Below are positions 1-11,416 of a stretch of DNA of 64,000 bases, in pieces. The position numbers and the translations under genes are program-made. The stretch spans positions 402,707-466,706 of the forward strand of contig JARKIF010000041.1 in NCBI GenBank assembly GCA_029378245.1, given 5' to 3'. The notes beneath the pieces were generated by a model. That model was given only the letters and a program-made list of their open reading frames with translations, did no database searches and had not been told where the DNA came from. Position 1 is the stretch's first letter; every line of letters begins with the position of its first letter. This DNA is from Roridomyces roridus. Its lineage: Eukaryota; Basidiomycota; Agaricomycetes; Agaricales; Mycenaceae.

Positions 1-2499
1 CCGGCTCGCGCCCTATGTTCCGCAAAGAGCTGTAATCAAAGTCTCATTTTCTGAAACCTCACCCAAAATTTGGCCCACTGAAATTCTAAAAGAACGAGAA
101 CTTAACAAGTGAAGTTCTCGTAATATATTGATGACGACTTCATGACCCTGCCCGGATTCGAACCAGGATTTCCGGCAGAGGGGGGATTAAAAGGGATCAC
201 TTTACCGGCGGATGCCACTAGGGCGCTGTTTCCAGGGTCCTCCGTTGATGTGCATGCTGTCGACTGGGACATGATACCTATGCTCCAACTGTGAGAAAAA
301 CTGTGGAAAAACTTCGAGCGGAAGACCACGCCACGTATGTACAAGATGAGGATTCGAACCTGCATGCCCTGCCGCAGCGAGTTAGTGGTTCTAGACTCTC
401 CAGCCACCCTGCGAGTGTACTGTATCGAAGGATCTATAGTGTGTATGAGAGCCTTGCCGACAAATTCTTGCAAGAGGTCACACTCGTAGTAATCTTTTTC
501 GACTTGCAAAGTTAAACGAGAGCGTACGTTGATCATGGAGGTTTCGGAGATCTACTTGAGCGGCGGCCTCTTCCTCCCAAAAAATTACCTTGACCGAAAC
601 GGGCTCAACATTTCCCTGCTTGGATTCGAACCAATGGCATTCCGAGGACTGCGAACTTCAGGAGGATTCAAGCTGCTTAATCCGTGTGCTTGTGATTATT
701 GAGTGGCCTGGCGGTCCACTATATCGCATTTTTGAATGCCGAGCTGAGTTCAGATGAGATGACGGTGGAATATGAGCTAGACCGGATGCTTCGAGGTTGC
801 TTACTGTTCGCAGAATAAGTTAGGGATCGAGAAATACTGTTGTTTGAACCGCCATTGCCGCTCTGGGGCGATCGGGAGTCAGACACACCAAGTAGAATGC
901 CGCTGAAGTTGGAGAACAGAAACAGAGCAGCCAGGATGTCCTGCAAATTACTTCATCAGTCCGTTTGGGCGAACGAGCAGCAGGCGCATACTACATGCAT
1001 CATCATCTGCTCCGTCTGAAAACATGAATTAGAAACCACGATTCCCGGCGCGCACATCCAACGGTGCTCGAAGTGACCGCCCAATGTTGATCCAGGTATC
1101 GAAGGATTCCAGCGTGTACGGCGAGGGCACACAGGACCCAGTGCTGGGGGATAACAAGTCAGAATCATGAGATCCAGCTGAAGTTGAGCAAGAAAAAAAG
1201 AGAAAGAAAAGAAAAGAAACGGACGTACCACGTAGCGCGCCGCCTGGAATCGAACCAGGATAAGGATAAGTAGATATCCTGCATCCAATGCTCGTTGCGA
1301 ACCAGAATGTGACTAGATCTCCTGCATTGATCGAACGTGGTCCGGACTGAGATACTACGCCGTGTAAGTACTTACCGCTGGCCCATGCTATTTGTAACTT
1401 AAACTTGTTAGGGAATCTGAGACGCGCTAAGGAGCAGTGGGTAGGACGCAATACCTGGTCGTCTTATCCTCGAGCCCCTCGACTCTCGAAAAAAGGTCGA
1501 ATGCTTGCTTCACCATCGTAACTCCCACCCGAAATTGAACCAGGACTAAGACTTTTCCACGCGTTACGCCACTTGACAAGCTTAAGGGAGTAAGTAGCGT
1601 GTAATTGAGATAGACAGCGCACTCACCCCGACACGATCCTGGTCACTAGTACTGCTCAGCTCCAGCAGCTGAGAATTGCCGGGATCTGGAGAGTTGGGTC
1701 CAAGAGAGCCGCCAATGGGCACTGACTAACAGTCCCTCCCCGAGTTGCCGTTCATGAAAAAGGTCGCGTTGGGTGGTAAAAGCGTCGGAGATCTGGCGGA
1801 GGTAGATGTACGGTCCTGCAGGAGATGGTATGTGATGCAGAGCAGGAAGGGGCAGGCGTAACGTCGTCCTACTCCCAGCGAGCGTCGATTAATTGTCAAT
1901 ATTTGGGCGAGGGTACGTACGAAGGTGAGAACTGTGGACTCGAAGCGTAGCACGATATTCCTGCGGCGTACAAGGCCGTTCAAAGTGTGGCAGTAACCAG
2001 CAGACCAGATTCGAACGGCCCCAGACCGTCGTGACAATTAGCAGAGCAGAGCCGACAACCGGAGATGCATGTTGGACGAGGAAGGGCGACTCACCGTGGC
2101 ACTATTTAAATGGGACGACAAAGAATTCGAAACGCACCACTCTAATCTTCCTTTTATCAAGGAGCCCACCGCTGGACCGGCCATCTAGAAGCTCTGAAGG
2201 GGAAATTCCCCTCGGGATATCCGCACTGAGGGAAGGAGCCCGGGAGCCGACGAGATGGGGGGGGGATAGAAAGACTCGACAGGGACAAATCGATTGCCAA
2301 TAGTCAATCGATCAAGGCTCAAACTCGAGGAGGAAAGGCCAGGAAGAAAATAGAGCAGATGGTGGGCTAAGGCAAGAGCCACTGGTACTGTGGAAGCGGC
2401 ATGGTGGTTCTGAATCAAGTTGACGGATCACGCCGTCACGGACGCGTACGTCATCCTCCTCCTTTTCTTTCTGTTGCCACCGAGCCCGATCCACGCGCG
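1..2499. repeat. Gene-free region with tRNA-like relics
   Basis: No spliceable gene is visible in this 2.5 kb. At least five places carry a B-box-like core, mostly as its minus-strand form GGATTCGAACC (near 154, 351, 622, 1249 and a weaker one near 1530). Several are bracketed by short stems like a tRNA T arm. The open frames here have no family signature and overlap these cores. The last 200 bases before 2500 should contain the TDP1 promoter; I see no clear TATA box. Confidence 0.45.
143..239 (-). pseudogene. tRNA-like relic with paired acceptor and T stems
   Basis: Read on the minus strand, GACCCTG at the 5' end pairs fully with CAGGGTC at the 3' end. Just inside the 3' end, CCTGG-TTCGAAT-CCGGG forms a T arm. 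An A-box-like TAGTGGCATCCG is present. The anticodon region does not fold: a possible CGGTA/TGCCG stem encloses about 25 bases and the residue at position 33 is not U. I read it as a decayed tRNA or tRNA-derived element, not a working tRNA. Confidence 0.35.
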
Positions 2500-4864
2500 A
2501 TGGAATCCGAGGACGACGCCGACTTTGCACGCGCCATTGCACTCAGTCTCGAGGACAAGAAGAAGAAGCGTCCTCAGTCACCCACCAAGCGCTCCGTGGT
2601 GGCCCCAAAGAGGAAAGCACCGGTGCACGAGCACGAAGTCGTGGTTATCAGCAGTGACGAGGACGAGGAGCCCATCGTCGAGGTATCGCGACCCAAGAAA
2701 CCTCTGAAGATCAGTGCAAAGCCCGAGAAGAAAGCCGAGCCATCGCCACCCCCGCCTCCAGCTATCGGTGCAGGCCCTCTTTCACTGCTGGGAGACCGTG
2801 CACAGATGGAACGCGAGCGTCTTGCGAGACAGAAACGGCTTCGTGGGCCCTCTCCTCCTCCGACTGCGTCCAGCGCAGACGACGACGATGAAGACGTCGA
2901 CGAGAGTGGCAGTGAGGGCAGTGCCCGCAAGCGAGCGCGCCTCGATGCTTCTGGTTCTGCCATCGCCACCAAGACTGCTGCTGCGGGAGGTCGACGTACC
3001 TTCCCCACTGGCGCCATCCTCCGAATCGAGACCAGGCACGCCGAACGTGCGGAAACACCCGGCATCCGCCTGACCGAGATCCTGGGCCCACGCGAGGACA
3101 TTGAATTCGCCATCATCTCCTCCTACTGCATCGACCTCCCGTGGTTCTACGCCTTCTTCGACCCCGCTACGCCCGTCGTGCTCGTCGGCGACCCCAAGTT
3201 GACGCCGGGCGCAGACGTGATGCACACGACCCTCAAGAACGTCTTCCCCAATTGGGTCCGCGTGTGCCCGGCGCTGGCAAACACCGCTGGCCATGGATGC
3301 ATGCATATGAAGTTCATGCTCCTTTTCAGCAAGAGTACGGGTGCCATCCGCGTCGTGGTCTCTACGGCCAATCTCATCCAGTACGACTGGCGCGATATGG
3401 AGAACGTGCGTGTCCCTCACTTATTCTTTGCATCTACTGATGGACCTATCTAGTACGTGTACATCCAGGACGTCGCGAAAGCCACGCCTGGCACGAATGC
3501 GATCAAGCTGCTGAGCGGAGAGAAACCGGGCGAGTCGTTCCCGGCGGTGCTGGCGGGCGTGCTACGCGGGACAGGTGTGGAGGAGGCCTTGACGATCATG
3601 CTGCAGCAGGGTGTGAGTACCTTATCCTCGTTCTCCCACCACCGCTGACACTTCCTCCCCAGCACACCTCACTCCCAATCGAGACCCTCGGCAGCGGATC
3701 GTCCAAGATCAAGTCGGTGCTTGAAACGGGATGGGACTGGACGCAGGGCCGTGCGGCGCTCGTGCCCTCCGTGGCAGGCAAATGGGAGGGCTGGGCTGGG
3801 ACGAGGCCAGTGGTCGGGTGCGTGTCCTCCTACACTTTAAATCCTTACTGGGCTGATGCGGCGTTATAGGCAGGGGCAGACTCGCCTGATGCGTGCAGTA
3901 CAGACTTTGGGGTGTGCGCTTGACCAGGGAAGTGCCGTCGGGAAGGGCAAGGGAAAGGGCAAGGCGTATGATCTCGAGCTGGATTGTCTGGTACATCCCC
4001 TTCTCCCTTTTCCTCCCACTTCCTCTGAATAACCTCATGTAGGGCTCCTCCATCGGCACCTACAGCGCCCCCTGGCTCGCCGCCTTCCGCCTCTGCGCTG
4101 CCGGCCGCTCCACCGCCCTCCAATCATGGCTCGATCGCAGCAAGAAGAAAGTCCCAGCCCAAACCATCCCCCTCAGGTTGCTCTTCCCCACGCTCGAGAC
4201 GATACGCAATACGAAGCTGGGCGAGCCAGGGGGCGGGACGTTGTTTTGTCGAAGGACACAGTGGGGGAAGATGAGTACGCTTGTGGCGGATGAGGGGGCG
4301 AAGTTTGAGGTGCGGGATGCGAGGAGTCGGAGTGGGCCTGTGGGGATGCATACCAAGATGATTTTGGGGACACTTCGACTTGCCTCTGCTTCCAAAGAGG
4401 ATGAAGAGGATTCGGTGACAGAGTCGGATTCGAGCGACGACGATGAGATTGAGGTGATTGAGCCCAAGAAGCCGCATGCGTGGATATATGTCGGGAGTCA
4501 TAATTTTACGCCTAGTGCGTGGGGGAATATTAGTGGGAGTGGGTTTAATCCGGTTCTTAATGTGCGTTTCTTTCTTTCCCTTATTCCTTTCCTTTCCCTT
4601 CCTTCCTTCCTTCCTCGATTCGTTGTTCATGGGACAATGTAGATCTCAAACTACGAACTCGGCGTCGTCCTCCGGCTCGAAACGCCCGCGGACGCGGATG
4701 GGGTCGTCGCTTGGGAGAGGCCTGCGAGGAAGTATGCGAGGGGGGATGTTCCGTGGGTGCGTCTGTCTCTTCTCTTTCATGCTTCGTTTTTGGTTTTTTT
4801 CTTTGGGTGCTGATACCGGGATTAGATGCAAGAGGAGAGTCCGTTCCATCCCAATTCGGGTTGA
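2500..4864 (+). CDS. TDP1: Tyrosyl-DNA phosphodiesterase 1
   Basis: TDP1 removes stalled topoisomerase I peptides and other adducts from DNA 3' ends in the nucleus. Seven exons splice to about 670 residues: 2500-3405, 3454-3612, 3663-3817, 3870-3990, 4043-4561, 4643-4756, 4826-4864, all GT-AG and in phase. Residues about 4-24 form a ubiquitin-interacting-motif-like helix (acidic start, then AIALSLED), followed by a low-complexity basic and acidic stretch to about residue 190. The two HKD motifs of the family are present: His269/Lys271 (HMK) with a following NLIQYDW, and His550/Lys552 (HTK) with GSHNFTPSAWG. An acidic insert (about 565-595) separates the second HxK from its Asn. The start at 2500 is chosen over an in-frame ATG at 2401 because the UIM begins there. 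The gene is convergent with SSP-A 275 bases away. Two defective partial copies lie at 22.2 and 26.6-27.9 kb, so this is the only intact copy. Confidence 0.95.
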
Positions 4865-5138
4865 TGTGTTGGGTTGGGTTGGAGGGATGAGGAGATGTTA
4901 GACAGACGACGGACATGAGGCTTTGACGAGAATTGAGTGCATTGCATTTTGCTGTGACGATGAGTATGACAAACAAGTAGACTACTCTTTTGGTAGCGCG
5001 TAATGGCATGATTTAATTCCTACGCCTAGGATCCTATTCGATTGACCGAATTGGCAGCTCGAAAACTAAACAAAAGCAAAGCGGCCACAGGAATCACATC
5101 AAACATGCGCATTGTGAACATATTACAACGGATTGAAT

Positions 5139-5587
5139 CTAGTGCAATGCGAAGGCAGATGTGGCGACACCGAACCCTTGTCCGGCCCCGTCGCACCCCG
5201 CAGTACCGGGCTCCCCGAAGCTGAAAAAAAAACAAGAAAAGATCAGTCACGTCCTTCATGTACTACAAAACCACACCGGCACTCACGTGTAGAAGTGCAA
5301 TTGCCCAGAGCAATCATCGCTCTCCCTGGGGTTGACGACGTCCCCCACAGTAAAAATCCCAAATGCGTTGAACATGGTGGTGCAAGTTCCAGGGAATACG
5401 GTGGTTGACGTCGACAAGGCGCCGGGTCCAAGTTCCCCGTACGTGAGCGTGAAAGTGCAACTCTGGGTTGGCGTTAATCGCAGGGTCGATGGAAGCGCTG
5501 AAGAGTACTCACGCTAGTTTTGCGCTCGAGGGCGGCGGCGTTGGAGGCAGCGACGAAAGCAAAGACAGCGAGGAGCTTGGAGAACAT
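5139..5587 (-). CDS. Small secreted protein SSP-A
   Basis: Three exons (5587-5513, 5462-5287, 5220-5139) give 110 residues. The N terminus is a signal peptide (MFSKLLAVFAFVAASNAAA, likely cut after an Ala near 18-19). The mature part has four cysteines, no known domain, and a LTYG motif shared with the paralogues at 25.8 and 28.8 kb. Introns are 50 and 66 nt with GTGAGT donors. Secretion is inferred from the signal peptide; function is unknown. A TATA box lies 68 bases upstream. The upstream region is a repeat found four times in the window. The gene is convergent with TDP1, an arrangement repeated at 25.8-27.9 kb. Confidence 0.75.
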
Positions 5588-6370
5588 TGTCGATTGACTG
5601 TTGCCTGAGTGGATGACTGGGAGTGTCTGGTCTGTCGAGTCGCTTGAGCCTCCGCTTTATAGCTGAACGTGACGGCGCCGTGGGACTAATGATACACCGA
5701 CGCGTCGCGCGTAGAAGACAGATGCCATGGACAGGGCAGCTAGTAACCTGATCCTGGACGAAATCGACCCTTGCTCGAAGGCGGGAATTTAATTTTGCTC
5801 GCCCGCCTGCTCGTAGACCCCATGTTCGGGCCATTTCTGACACCTCGACGGTCCGTATTGTCGCACCAGAGAGGCAGTGCTCTTTATCAGCGCAGTCTCA
5901 GGAGCTACGGGCGGAGCTACAGTGGTACCGAGCATGATTTCGCTAGCGGTTTCCCTGGTATAGGAGAGGATGTGTTCCAGAAGAGAGGTACAAGGAGTGC
6001 AGTGACCGAATAGAAGAACAGACAGCAGGGCTCCGCGGATATGTCGAATGCAGCGAGATAATTCGAGGAGCGTCGATTGGAGAAATGTTCACGGTATGGA
6101 CTCGCGCAGATCTCGACAGGAAGACATCAACGCTGCGTAGCTCGATTGAATGCTCACATACAAGTAGCATTTCAACATGGAGCTCGACTCCTCGAGTCCA
6201 CGCGGCAAGCGCACGGCAGAGAATACTATGCAGAATCCGGCCTTCGACAGCGGCGGCGGAGGCGAGCAGCGGACGTAGAGTGAGGGAGGAAAAGCAGAGG
6301 CAGATCATTCTCGCCGTTTCGGAGCTGAAACGGATTTCCCCATCGAAGTCAACGTTGTGCCAATGATCTG
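5588..6370 (-). repeat. SSP upstream repeat, copy 1
   Basis: This is the upstream region of SSP-A. Recognisable pieces recur at 21.05-22.03 kb, 24.0-25.79 kb (with MITEs inserted) and 28.24-28.82 kb. They include a stretch ending CGACGCTCCTCGAATTATCT, one with TTGTACCTCTCTTCT, and a proximal part with CTGCCCTGTCCATGGCATCT. No conserved reading frame survives between copies, so I take it as duplicated promoter or intergenic DNA, not a gene. Confidence 0.7.
5655..5661 (-). promoter_or_regulatory. TATA box of SSP-A
   Basis: Reads TATAAAG on the minus strand, 68 bases upstream of the SSP-A start codon. The same box is found 67 bases upstream of SSP-B. It is changed to TATCAAG in SSP-C. Confidence 0.6.
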
Positions 6371-6656
6371 TGGTGTTGCGGCTCCATTTCGGAACCCCAG
6401 TGCTGCAAATCAAGTTGAGAAGCCAATGGTGATCATTTAGTGAGGGACAGTCAACCCAAAAACATCCATTTCAGGGCCCTCGGGTGTTGAGGTTCGAACC
6501 TGTGCGCACATGTGCGGGGAAAATCGGAGTTGGCCGAACCCCGGACCCGAATTGAGGTTCGGTTCGGGGTTCGCACATGTGCGGATCGGTTCTGAACCGA
6601 ACATCGGCATCACTACCCCAGCCGCCAAGAGGGGTCCTCTAATAACTGTTTGACAG
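6371..6656. other. Intergenic, palindromic GGTTCGG-rich stretch
   Basis: No gene seen. From about 6490 to 6610 the sequence repeats CGCACATGTGCGG twice and GGTTCGG-like words on both strands, so it can fold back on itself. It resembles one end of a small hAT-type element, but I could not find a matching second end or target-site duplication. Confidence 0.3.
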
Positions 6657-6960
6657 AACGCGAGCGGTGGTGATCGCAGCGCTGGAAGAGAAGATGCTTC
6701 TTGAAGATTCTCCCTCGATGAGGACGGTGAGTGCCCACTAGTACTGCCACCGCCCAGATCTTCCTCTCAAGTTGTCAACTCTGCAGTCGGATGGCCACGA
6801 AGACGGTTTGCGAAAGAGAGCATGCCTCGTGCGTGCCGACTTGGTGCCGACGCCGCAATACAACGGAAGTGGGGCCCTCATACTGGCTCATCACGCATTA
6901 TACTTACTCAACGGGGAGAAGAGCAGCTCCTCTGACTCGAGCTCCTCCGAGCCTCTTCGA
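6657..6960 (+). pseudogene. Relic of gene X (5' part)
   Basis: This aligns by eye to the end of exon 1, intron 1 and the start of exon 2 of the gene at 20.7-19.7 kb (minus strand). Shared parts are the GAGGACGGTGAGT exon-intron junction near 6719-6731, GAAGAC(or AT)GGTTTGCGAAAGAG near 6801, and CTCGTGCGTGCCGAC near 6827. The reading frame is broken and the homology stops before 7000. It belongs to the left arm of the large inverted duplication. Confidence 0.65.
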
Positions 6961-7129
6961 CGTGATATGCTGGGGCCTCGTTCAGCCAAGCGGATGTATG
7001 GTTTCGTTCCTGCTTCTCTCCGATCCTTTATGTTATTGCTTCCAGCTTCCGGCGGTCACTGGATATTGCTGGGCATCGTGGCGTTGGATTGAAGATTGTG
7101 TGGCCTTGGATTGATTTATCCCCGGCTCT

Positions 7130-7450
7130 CATCTCGGATTCCTAGTCAATTTTCGCGAATGCGCATCATTTCCGTCGGCGCCCTATCGACGGCGAGGGAA
7201 TTTGGAGAAAGCACCGCCTGGCTACCGGGTTTGCGTACGTGCGAATTATTTAATTACCTCTCCCACTTCTTTTAATTTACACACTCGCACAGGTTTTTGC
7301 AGGGCACCAAGAGAAAGCCCGACCGATATGGATTTGCGGAGCCCCGAACTGAGTGCTTCACACGAGGCTGAGAGTTGGGTATCACGTTTGAAAGATGTTT
7401 CCCAGAGTTCAACTGAGCGCTGGCCGTCAGATTGGGTCGGGTCGGGCTGT
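7130..7450. repeat. Inverted copy of the gene X downstream region
   Basis: Plus strand 7165-7420 matches the minus strand at about 18820-19090. Shared words include CCGTCGGCGCCCTA, GAGCACCGCCTGGCT (as AAGCACCGCCTGGCT here), GCGTACGTGCGAATTATTTA and GCAGGGCACCAAGAG. Open frames in it are not conserved as proteins. It continues the inverted colinearity between the two arms. Confidence 0.7.
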
Positions 7451-7811
7451 TTGTCCAGTTCCAGTCCTGCCGCACTGGTATTTTGTTGGGGGGGAGACGA
7501 CACCGGAAGTTCCGGAGCGTTTGGGAGGCCTTCCCTTGCGCCTGCCGGGCCAATTCCTCAACCTGACTCTCGGGATTTACATAATCAAGTTTTAATTTCC
7601 GTGCCTACATATCATAATATGTGATGTCTAGCCGTTCCGTCGGGTGACATACATAGATGTTTGTGGGTTGGCCACTCCCTCTGCTCATTGGTTTCCAGTC
7701 GCTTCATGTTTCGTGGAGCTCACGCACGTGACGTTTATGTTGCAAATGCTTTAGGCTCGTGAACCAGCCGGTACCCTACTGATGCCATCACAACTTCAGA
7801 CAATCAAGGGT

Positions 7812-8510
7812 ACCGGCTGGGCGCCCGCGTCGCGTGTTTCGGTGATGGATTTTCTCCCCGCCATTTCAAAGGCTTGACTTAGAAAAATTCATCCAAAATG
7901 CTCAGATTTTTGTCTCTAGTTGTCCTATTGCAATGTGGATAGTTTTGCATTCTCTATCATTTCCCTCTTCCTCAGTTTCTGCTCAAAAATCTACATTTCG
8001 GGGTGCTACTTGGACTGGGAGGCAAGTACATGAAATGGATGCAGTATCTGCACCTCAAATCGACGCTTCCACGATGAAAAGAACACCAATTGGGGTGGAG
8101 GATGTCTCGAGGCCAAATTGGGCCCGCGATACGGCTGTGCTGCATTAGCCGAGGCAGCTTCCGAGACCTTCCGAGTCGGTCCAATTAGGAAACGGTGGCT
8201 TGCAGCGACAAAAATTCGGGATTGCGGATGAGTCTCGACCAAGGGCAGGAATTCCAATGCAGCAGACAAGTTTTTTAGGTGGTGGGGTGGGCTTCCGAGC
8301 TTGATTGGGTCCCATAGATGAAAATTTACTGCTAAACGCAACTTCGGCTCAATTGGTAGAGAATGAAAAGTTATCCATTCTCAAATAGGTGCCTAAGGAA
8401 CAGAAATCCGAAGATTTCCATGGTTTTTTTCTAAGTCGAGCCTTTGAAATGGCAGGGGGAAAATCCATCACTGAAACACGCGACGTGGTAGTCTGGCGGT
8501 TACCACGCCC
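7812..8510. mobile_element. Long-inverted-repeat (foldback/MITE-like) element
   Basis: The first about 150 bases (7812-7965) match the reverse complement of the last about 160 (8350-8510). The best segment is CGTCGCGTGTTTC-GTGATGGATTTTC followed by GCCATTTCAAAGGCT and GACTTAGAAAAA, with scattered differences. The roughly 385-base centre holds no gene. A separate perfect 14-base hairpin (CCAGCCGGTACCCT, 7764-7777, with its complement 7807-7820) overlaps the left end. I found no clear target-site duplication, so the outer limits are approximate. Confidence 0.55.
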
Positions 8511-9208
8511 CCAGTACAGGAGGGTTGGCATATTATGTAATATCCCCGTCGGTAAGCCACGTGCTTTTGACAGCCTTGCCCATTCTCGTCGCCAGACGTG
8601 TTGTTGCCCAGAACGACGCGTCAACGAGGACTTATAATGCATGTTGATTACTGAGTATGTGATTTGAATTTAGCACCGGTCAGAATTTCGAGGAATGGGC
8701 TCCAAATTGGTCAAAAATTAGTTGTTTGCTCTATGTTTGCTCATGAAACACAGCAGAACGGCAGGCACGGCACAACTCTCTGCAACGTCTTTCAGCATGA
8801 AAATGGTATAATAATGCATTACACAGAGTAGAGTCATGCCTGAGTTCCCTCAACATCGGTTCTAGCCCGGAATTCGCGTTGAATTCGCGTCGAAAAGTGC
8901 GGAAAACGGGATTGCACATGACCCGCTTATGTAATAACGTAAGGCTCCGGAACACGGGGCGCGCTTACCAACAGACCCTCTTCGCGGAGCTTGCGGAGCG
9001 TCGAGGGTGTGTAAAAGAGACTAGCGACGTGGCGGCCCAGTCCGTCCACGAGGTTATCTTTGTGTTGTTGTTTGGTCTGATGGCCGAGTGGACGTGACTG
9101 GCCCGCGAGTCTACAAATGCTTGTCCTTCTTTGGCTAATTCAACGGTGAGCACTGCCTTTTGCCTTTGACTCCTGTTAGATTGCTACCATCCTCCTCCCG
9201 TTGCCCGA
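8511..9208. other. Intergenic with SSP 3'-flank remnant
   Basis: No gene seen. Near 8972-9026, CTCTTCGCGGAGCTTGCGGAGCG followed by TCGAGGGTGTG and GAGACTAG resembles the 3' flanks of SSP-B (26290-26342) and SSP-C (29320-29342). This suggests a small fragment of the same family's downstream DNA. The rest precedes the F-box-like gene and should include its promoter. Confidence 0.35.
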
Positions 9209-10630
9209 ATGCTCCTGAGCTCCCCACTGCGCAAGTTTCTTACTTCTCAGCAACGGCCGCTCGAGCCCCACACTCTCCTTCCCATCGAACTCTGGTACAC
9301 CATCTTGGATGGCCTCTCAGATCACGGTCTCCTCGGCGCAGCGGGGGTATGCACTGCGTTCAATGCTATCTGCATCCAGATATACAAAGTCCGGAACAAG
9401 ATCCCCTCACTCCGAACCGACGCTGCAGAGATGCCGACAACACTGCACCTCCACGCGCGCCTCCTCCCAGCTCTCCACATCTCCTGCGCGCCGCTCCCCG
9501 CAGCGATAACACAACTCTCTGTCCAGTTTCAGACGTTTGCGATTCTGCGTCACCTCGAGGGGCTCCGCGATATCGTGCACAGCGCTTCGCTGGAGGTGCT
9601 CGAGATGGATTTCGCTGGGAGTCTGTTGGATGCATGGAAATGGGATACACGTGTCCCCTCTCCGCTTCGCAACCAAGCAAGTATGCTACAGGCACTCTGC
9701 AGGGTGTTGTCTGCTGTGGCCGCCAAACGCCCCGCCGGCCTTGTCGTCCTCGCAGGGGGCAAGTTCTTCTCCGGGCACTCGGATGATATCATCCACTGGG
9801 GACTGGGTTCGCAGATACACTCGATGGTTCCATCCAGAAATCATAGTATCTGGCACCGTGCGTTGCTGGCTTGCCTAATGTATGTCGCGTCGCCGTCCTC
9901 GCAGGTGCAATCACCGATCCCGCCCTCAATATACTCTGCCAGCATATCCCTCCGTCCGGAACTTTACACCCTCATCATATTCAACCTCCGCTCCATCACC
10001 TCGTTCAGTCTCATGGACGTGCCCCTCCAACCCGCAGAGCTTACTGCCCTGCTTCGAACAGTCGAGTTCCCCGACTTGCAGTTCGTCGTGTTCCCAGACG
10101 CCATCGATGCGGTGGCTTTGCGCGAATTTTTATTCCGTCATCCGGGACTTCAGGGCGTCGAGTATCGAGGAACCAAGGCGGGAATCGTGGCCGGCGAATC
10201 CTATGCGCGACTCAACCTCTTCTCCCAGCGTGATCACTTCCAACTTTCCTACAGACGCGCATCCTGCTCGTTGCCAGCTCTCCACCCCATCTTCGCGCTC
10301 AGTCTGCACCTCATAATGCAGCACTCGCACGGGGACGCCTATCTCTCGCTCCACGTCTCGGACTTGGCGCTCGAATGCGCTGTGGACGACGAGTTGAAGG
10401 CGCTGTTGAAGACGATGCATTGCATTACCGCGCTCAGCGTGACTTGTCGTTCGGTGGAGGTTGGGTTCCGTGCCTTGGCATGGATCGTGTACCTCCCCGA
10501 GCTGAGGTGCCTGGATTTCGATTTTCAGGAGAGGACGTGCAATAGGAGGAGCATGCTCGGGGCGTTTGAGAAGCAGGTCAAAGCGAGGTTGCCGGATGTT
10601 GAGTATCAGTCGCAGGAGATAAGTGCGTAG
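9209..10630 (+). CDS. F-box-like protein (family A)
   Basis: A single uninterrupted frame of 473 residues. Residues about 20-60 (LEPHTLLPIELWYTILDGL, then GLLGAAGVCTAFNAI) fit a degenerate F-box: Leu-Pro-x-Glu start, then a hydrophobic helix and a VC segment. The remainder is leucine-rich and irregular, as in agaricomycete F-box-like proteins, where it acts as the substrate-binding part of SCF ubiquitin ligases. That role is inferred from the fold, not shown here. A C-terminal fragment of the same gene is at 18.1-18.6 kb and a more distant truncated relative at 22.8-23.9 kb. The intronless state is unusual among its neighbours but shared by the family B genes at 31.3 and 39.3 kb. Confidence 0.75.
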   Translation: MLLSSPLRKFLTSQQRPLEPHTLLPIELWYTILDGLSDHGLLGAAGVCTAFNAICIQIYKVRNKIPSLRTDAAEMPTTLHLHARLLPALHISCAPLPAAITQLSVQFQTFAILRHLEGLRDIVHSASLEVLEMDFAGSLLDAWKWDTRVPSPLRNQASMLQALCRVLSAVAAKRPAGLVVLAGGKFFSGHSDDIIHWGLGSQIHSMVPSRNHSIWHRALLACLMYVASPSSQVQSPIPPSIYSASISLRPELYTLIIFNLRSITSFSLMDVPLQPAELTALLRTVEFPDLQFVVFPDAIDAVALREFLFRHPGLQGVEYRGTKAGIVAGESYARLNLFSQRDHFQLSYRRASCSLPALHPIFALSLHLIMQHSHGDAYLSLHVSDLALECAVDDELKALLKTMHCITALSVTCRSVEVGFRALAWIVYLPELRCLDFDFQERTCNRRSMLGAFEKQVKARLPDVEYQSQEISA

Positions 10631-11230
10631 TTGAATTTCGAAGTTCTTCGGACCCGGGTTGGATGTCCAGTCAACGACAAGTTCTGGATGTCAGGGTTCA
10701 GTCGCACAAGTGGAAAGTCCGGCGGTCGCGTGAGTTTTTTTGTCTGTCTTGGCGTCAATGTGTTTCGAATTCCCAGGTTTTAGAATTCGTTCTTGGCTCC
10801 GAGCAGCATGGAGATCATGGCGTGGGCGATCCGAACGCGGATTGACAGGCCTTAGACTTGCTTGATGCAGCTACATACGTATACGTAGCTGGGTACACCA
10901 TATTGACACCATCGGCTGGCTGTACTGGGACACCGGGCGCGTCGGTGGCTCAGTGCGTCGGGAGATGTATCCCAATTGAATGTTCACAGGGGCTCGGCCA
11001 CTTCTCGAAGTAGATACCGTTTGGCCAGATAGCGACGATTGTGCGAGCTCGAAACCGGGCTGGCAGCCTCGTCCCGCCTGGTAAATTTCCCTAGCTCGGC
11101 GTCGGTGTATTTCCAATGCCAACTTCGGCTGGAATCCAGGTTTCCCTTGGCCCAGCCTTGGCCCTTCAGTGTCAGTGTCAGAAGCACACTCAGCGAGCTG
11201 TCGGGGAGTTCACGAATGTCATGTTTACCG
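10631..11230. repeat. Left-arm end of the large inverted duplication
   Basis: The sequence just after the F-box-like gene matches the minus strand of 17.87-18.12 kb. Shared parts are GACCCGGGTTGGA (10651), GGCGATCCGAAC near 10827 and CCTTGGCCCTTCAGTGTCAGTGTCAGAAGCAC near 11156-11187. About 300 bases (10855-11150) are present here but absent from the other arm, so something was inserted here or deleted there. No gene is supported in it. 11231-11416 holds nothing I recognise. Confidence 0.6.
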
Positions 11231-11416
11231 ATGCGATACCCAAAGCGTTTATCCGTCCACCTTCAATAGAAGCTATTCTGCTTGGGATTCTGCTCAAACA
11301 CAATACATTGATTTATTCAGACACACCAACCCCACAAAAAAGCACATGATTCAATAATGAAATAAAGACTCCGAAGTCCAAAATGAAACCCAACGATCGC
11401 CGAGTATCAAGTGAAC

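Noticed and set aside
2574..3420. Long open frames on the minus strand and in other plus frames over TDP1 exon 1
   Set aside because: GC-rich coding DNA gives long shadow frames. The plus-strand frame has the UIM, HKD motifs and consistent splice sites.
6430..6625. Possible hAT element (TAGTGA at one side, TCACTA at the other)
   Set aside because: Ends share only six bases and no 8-base duplication is visible.
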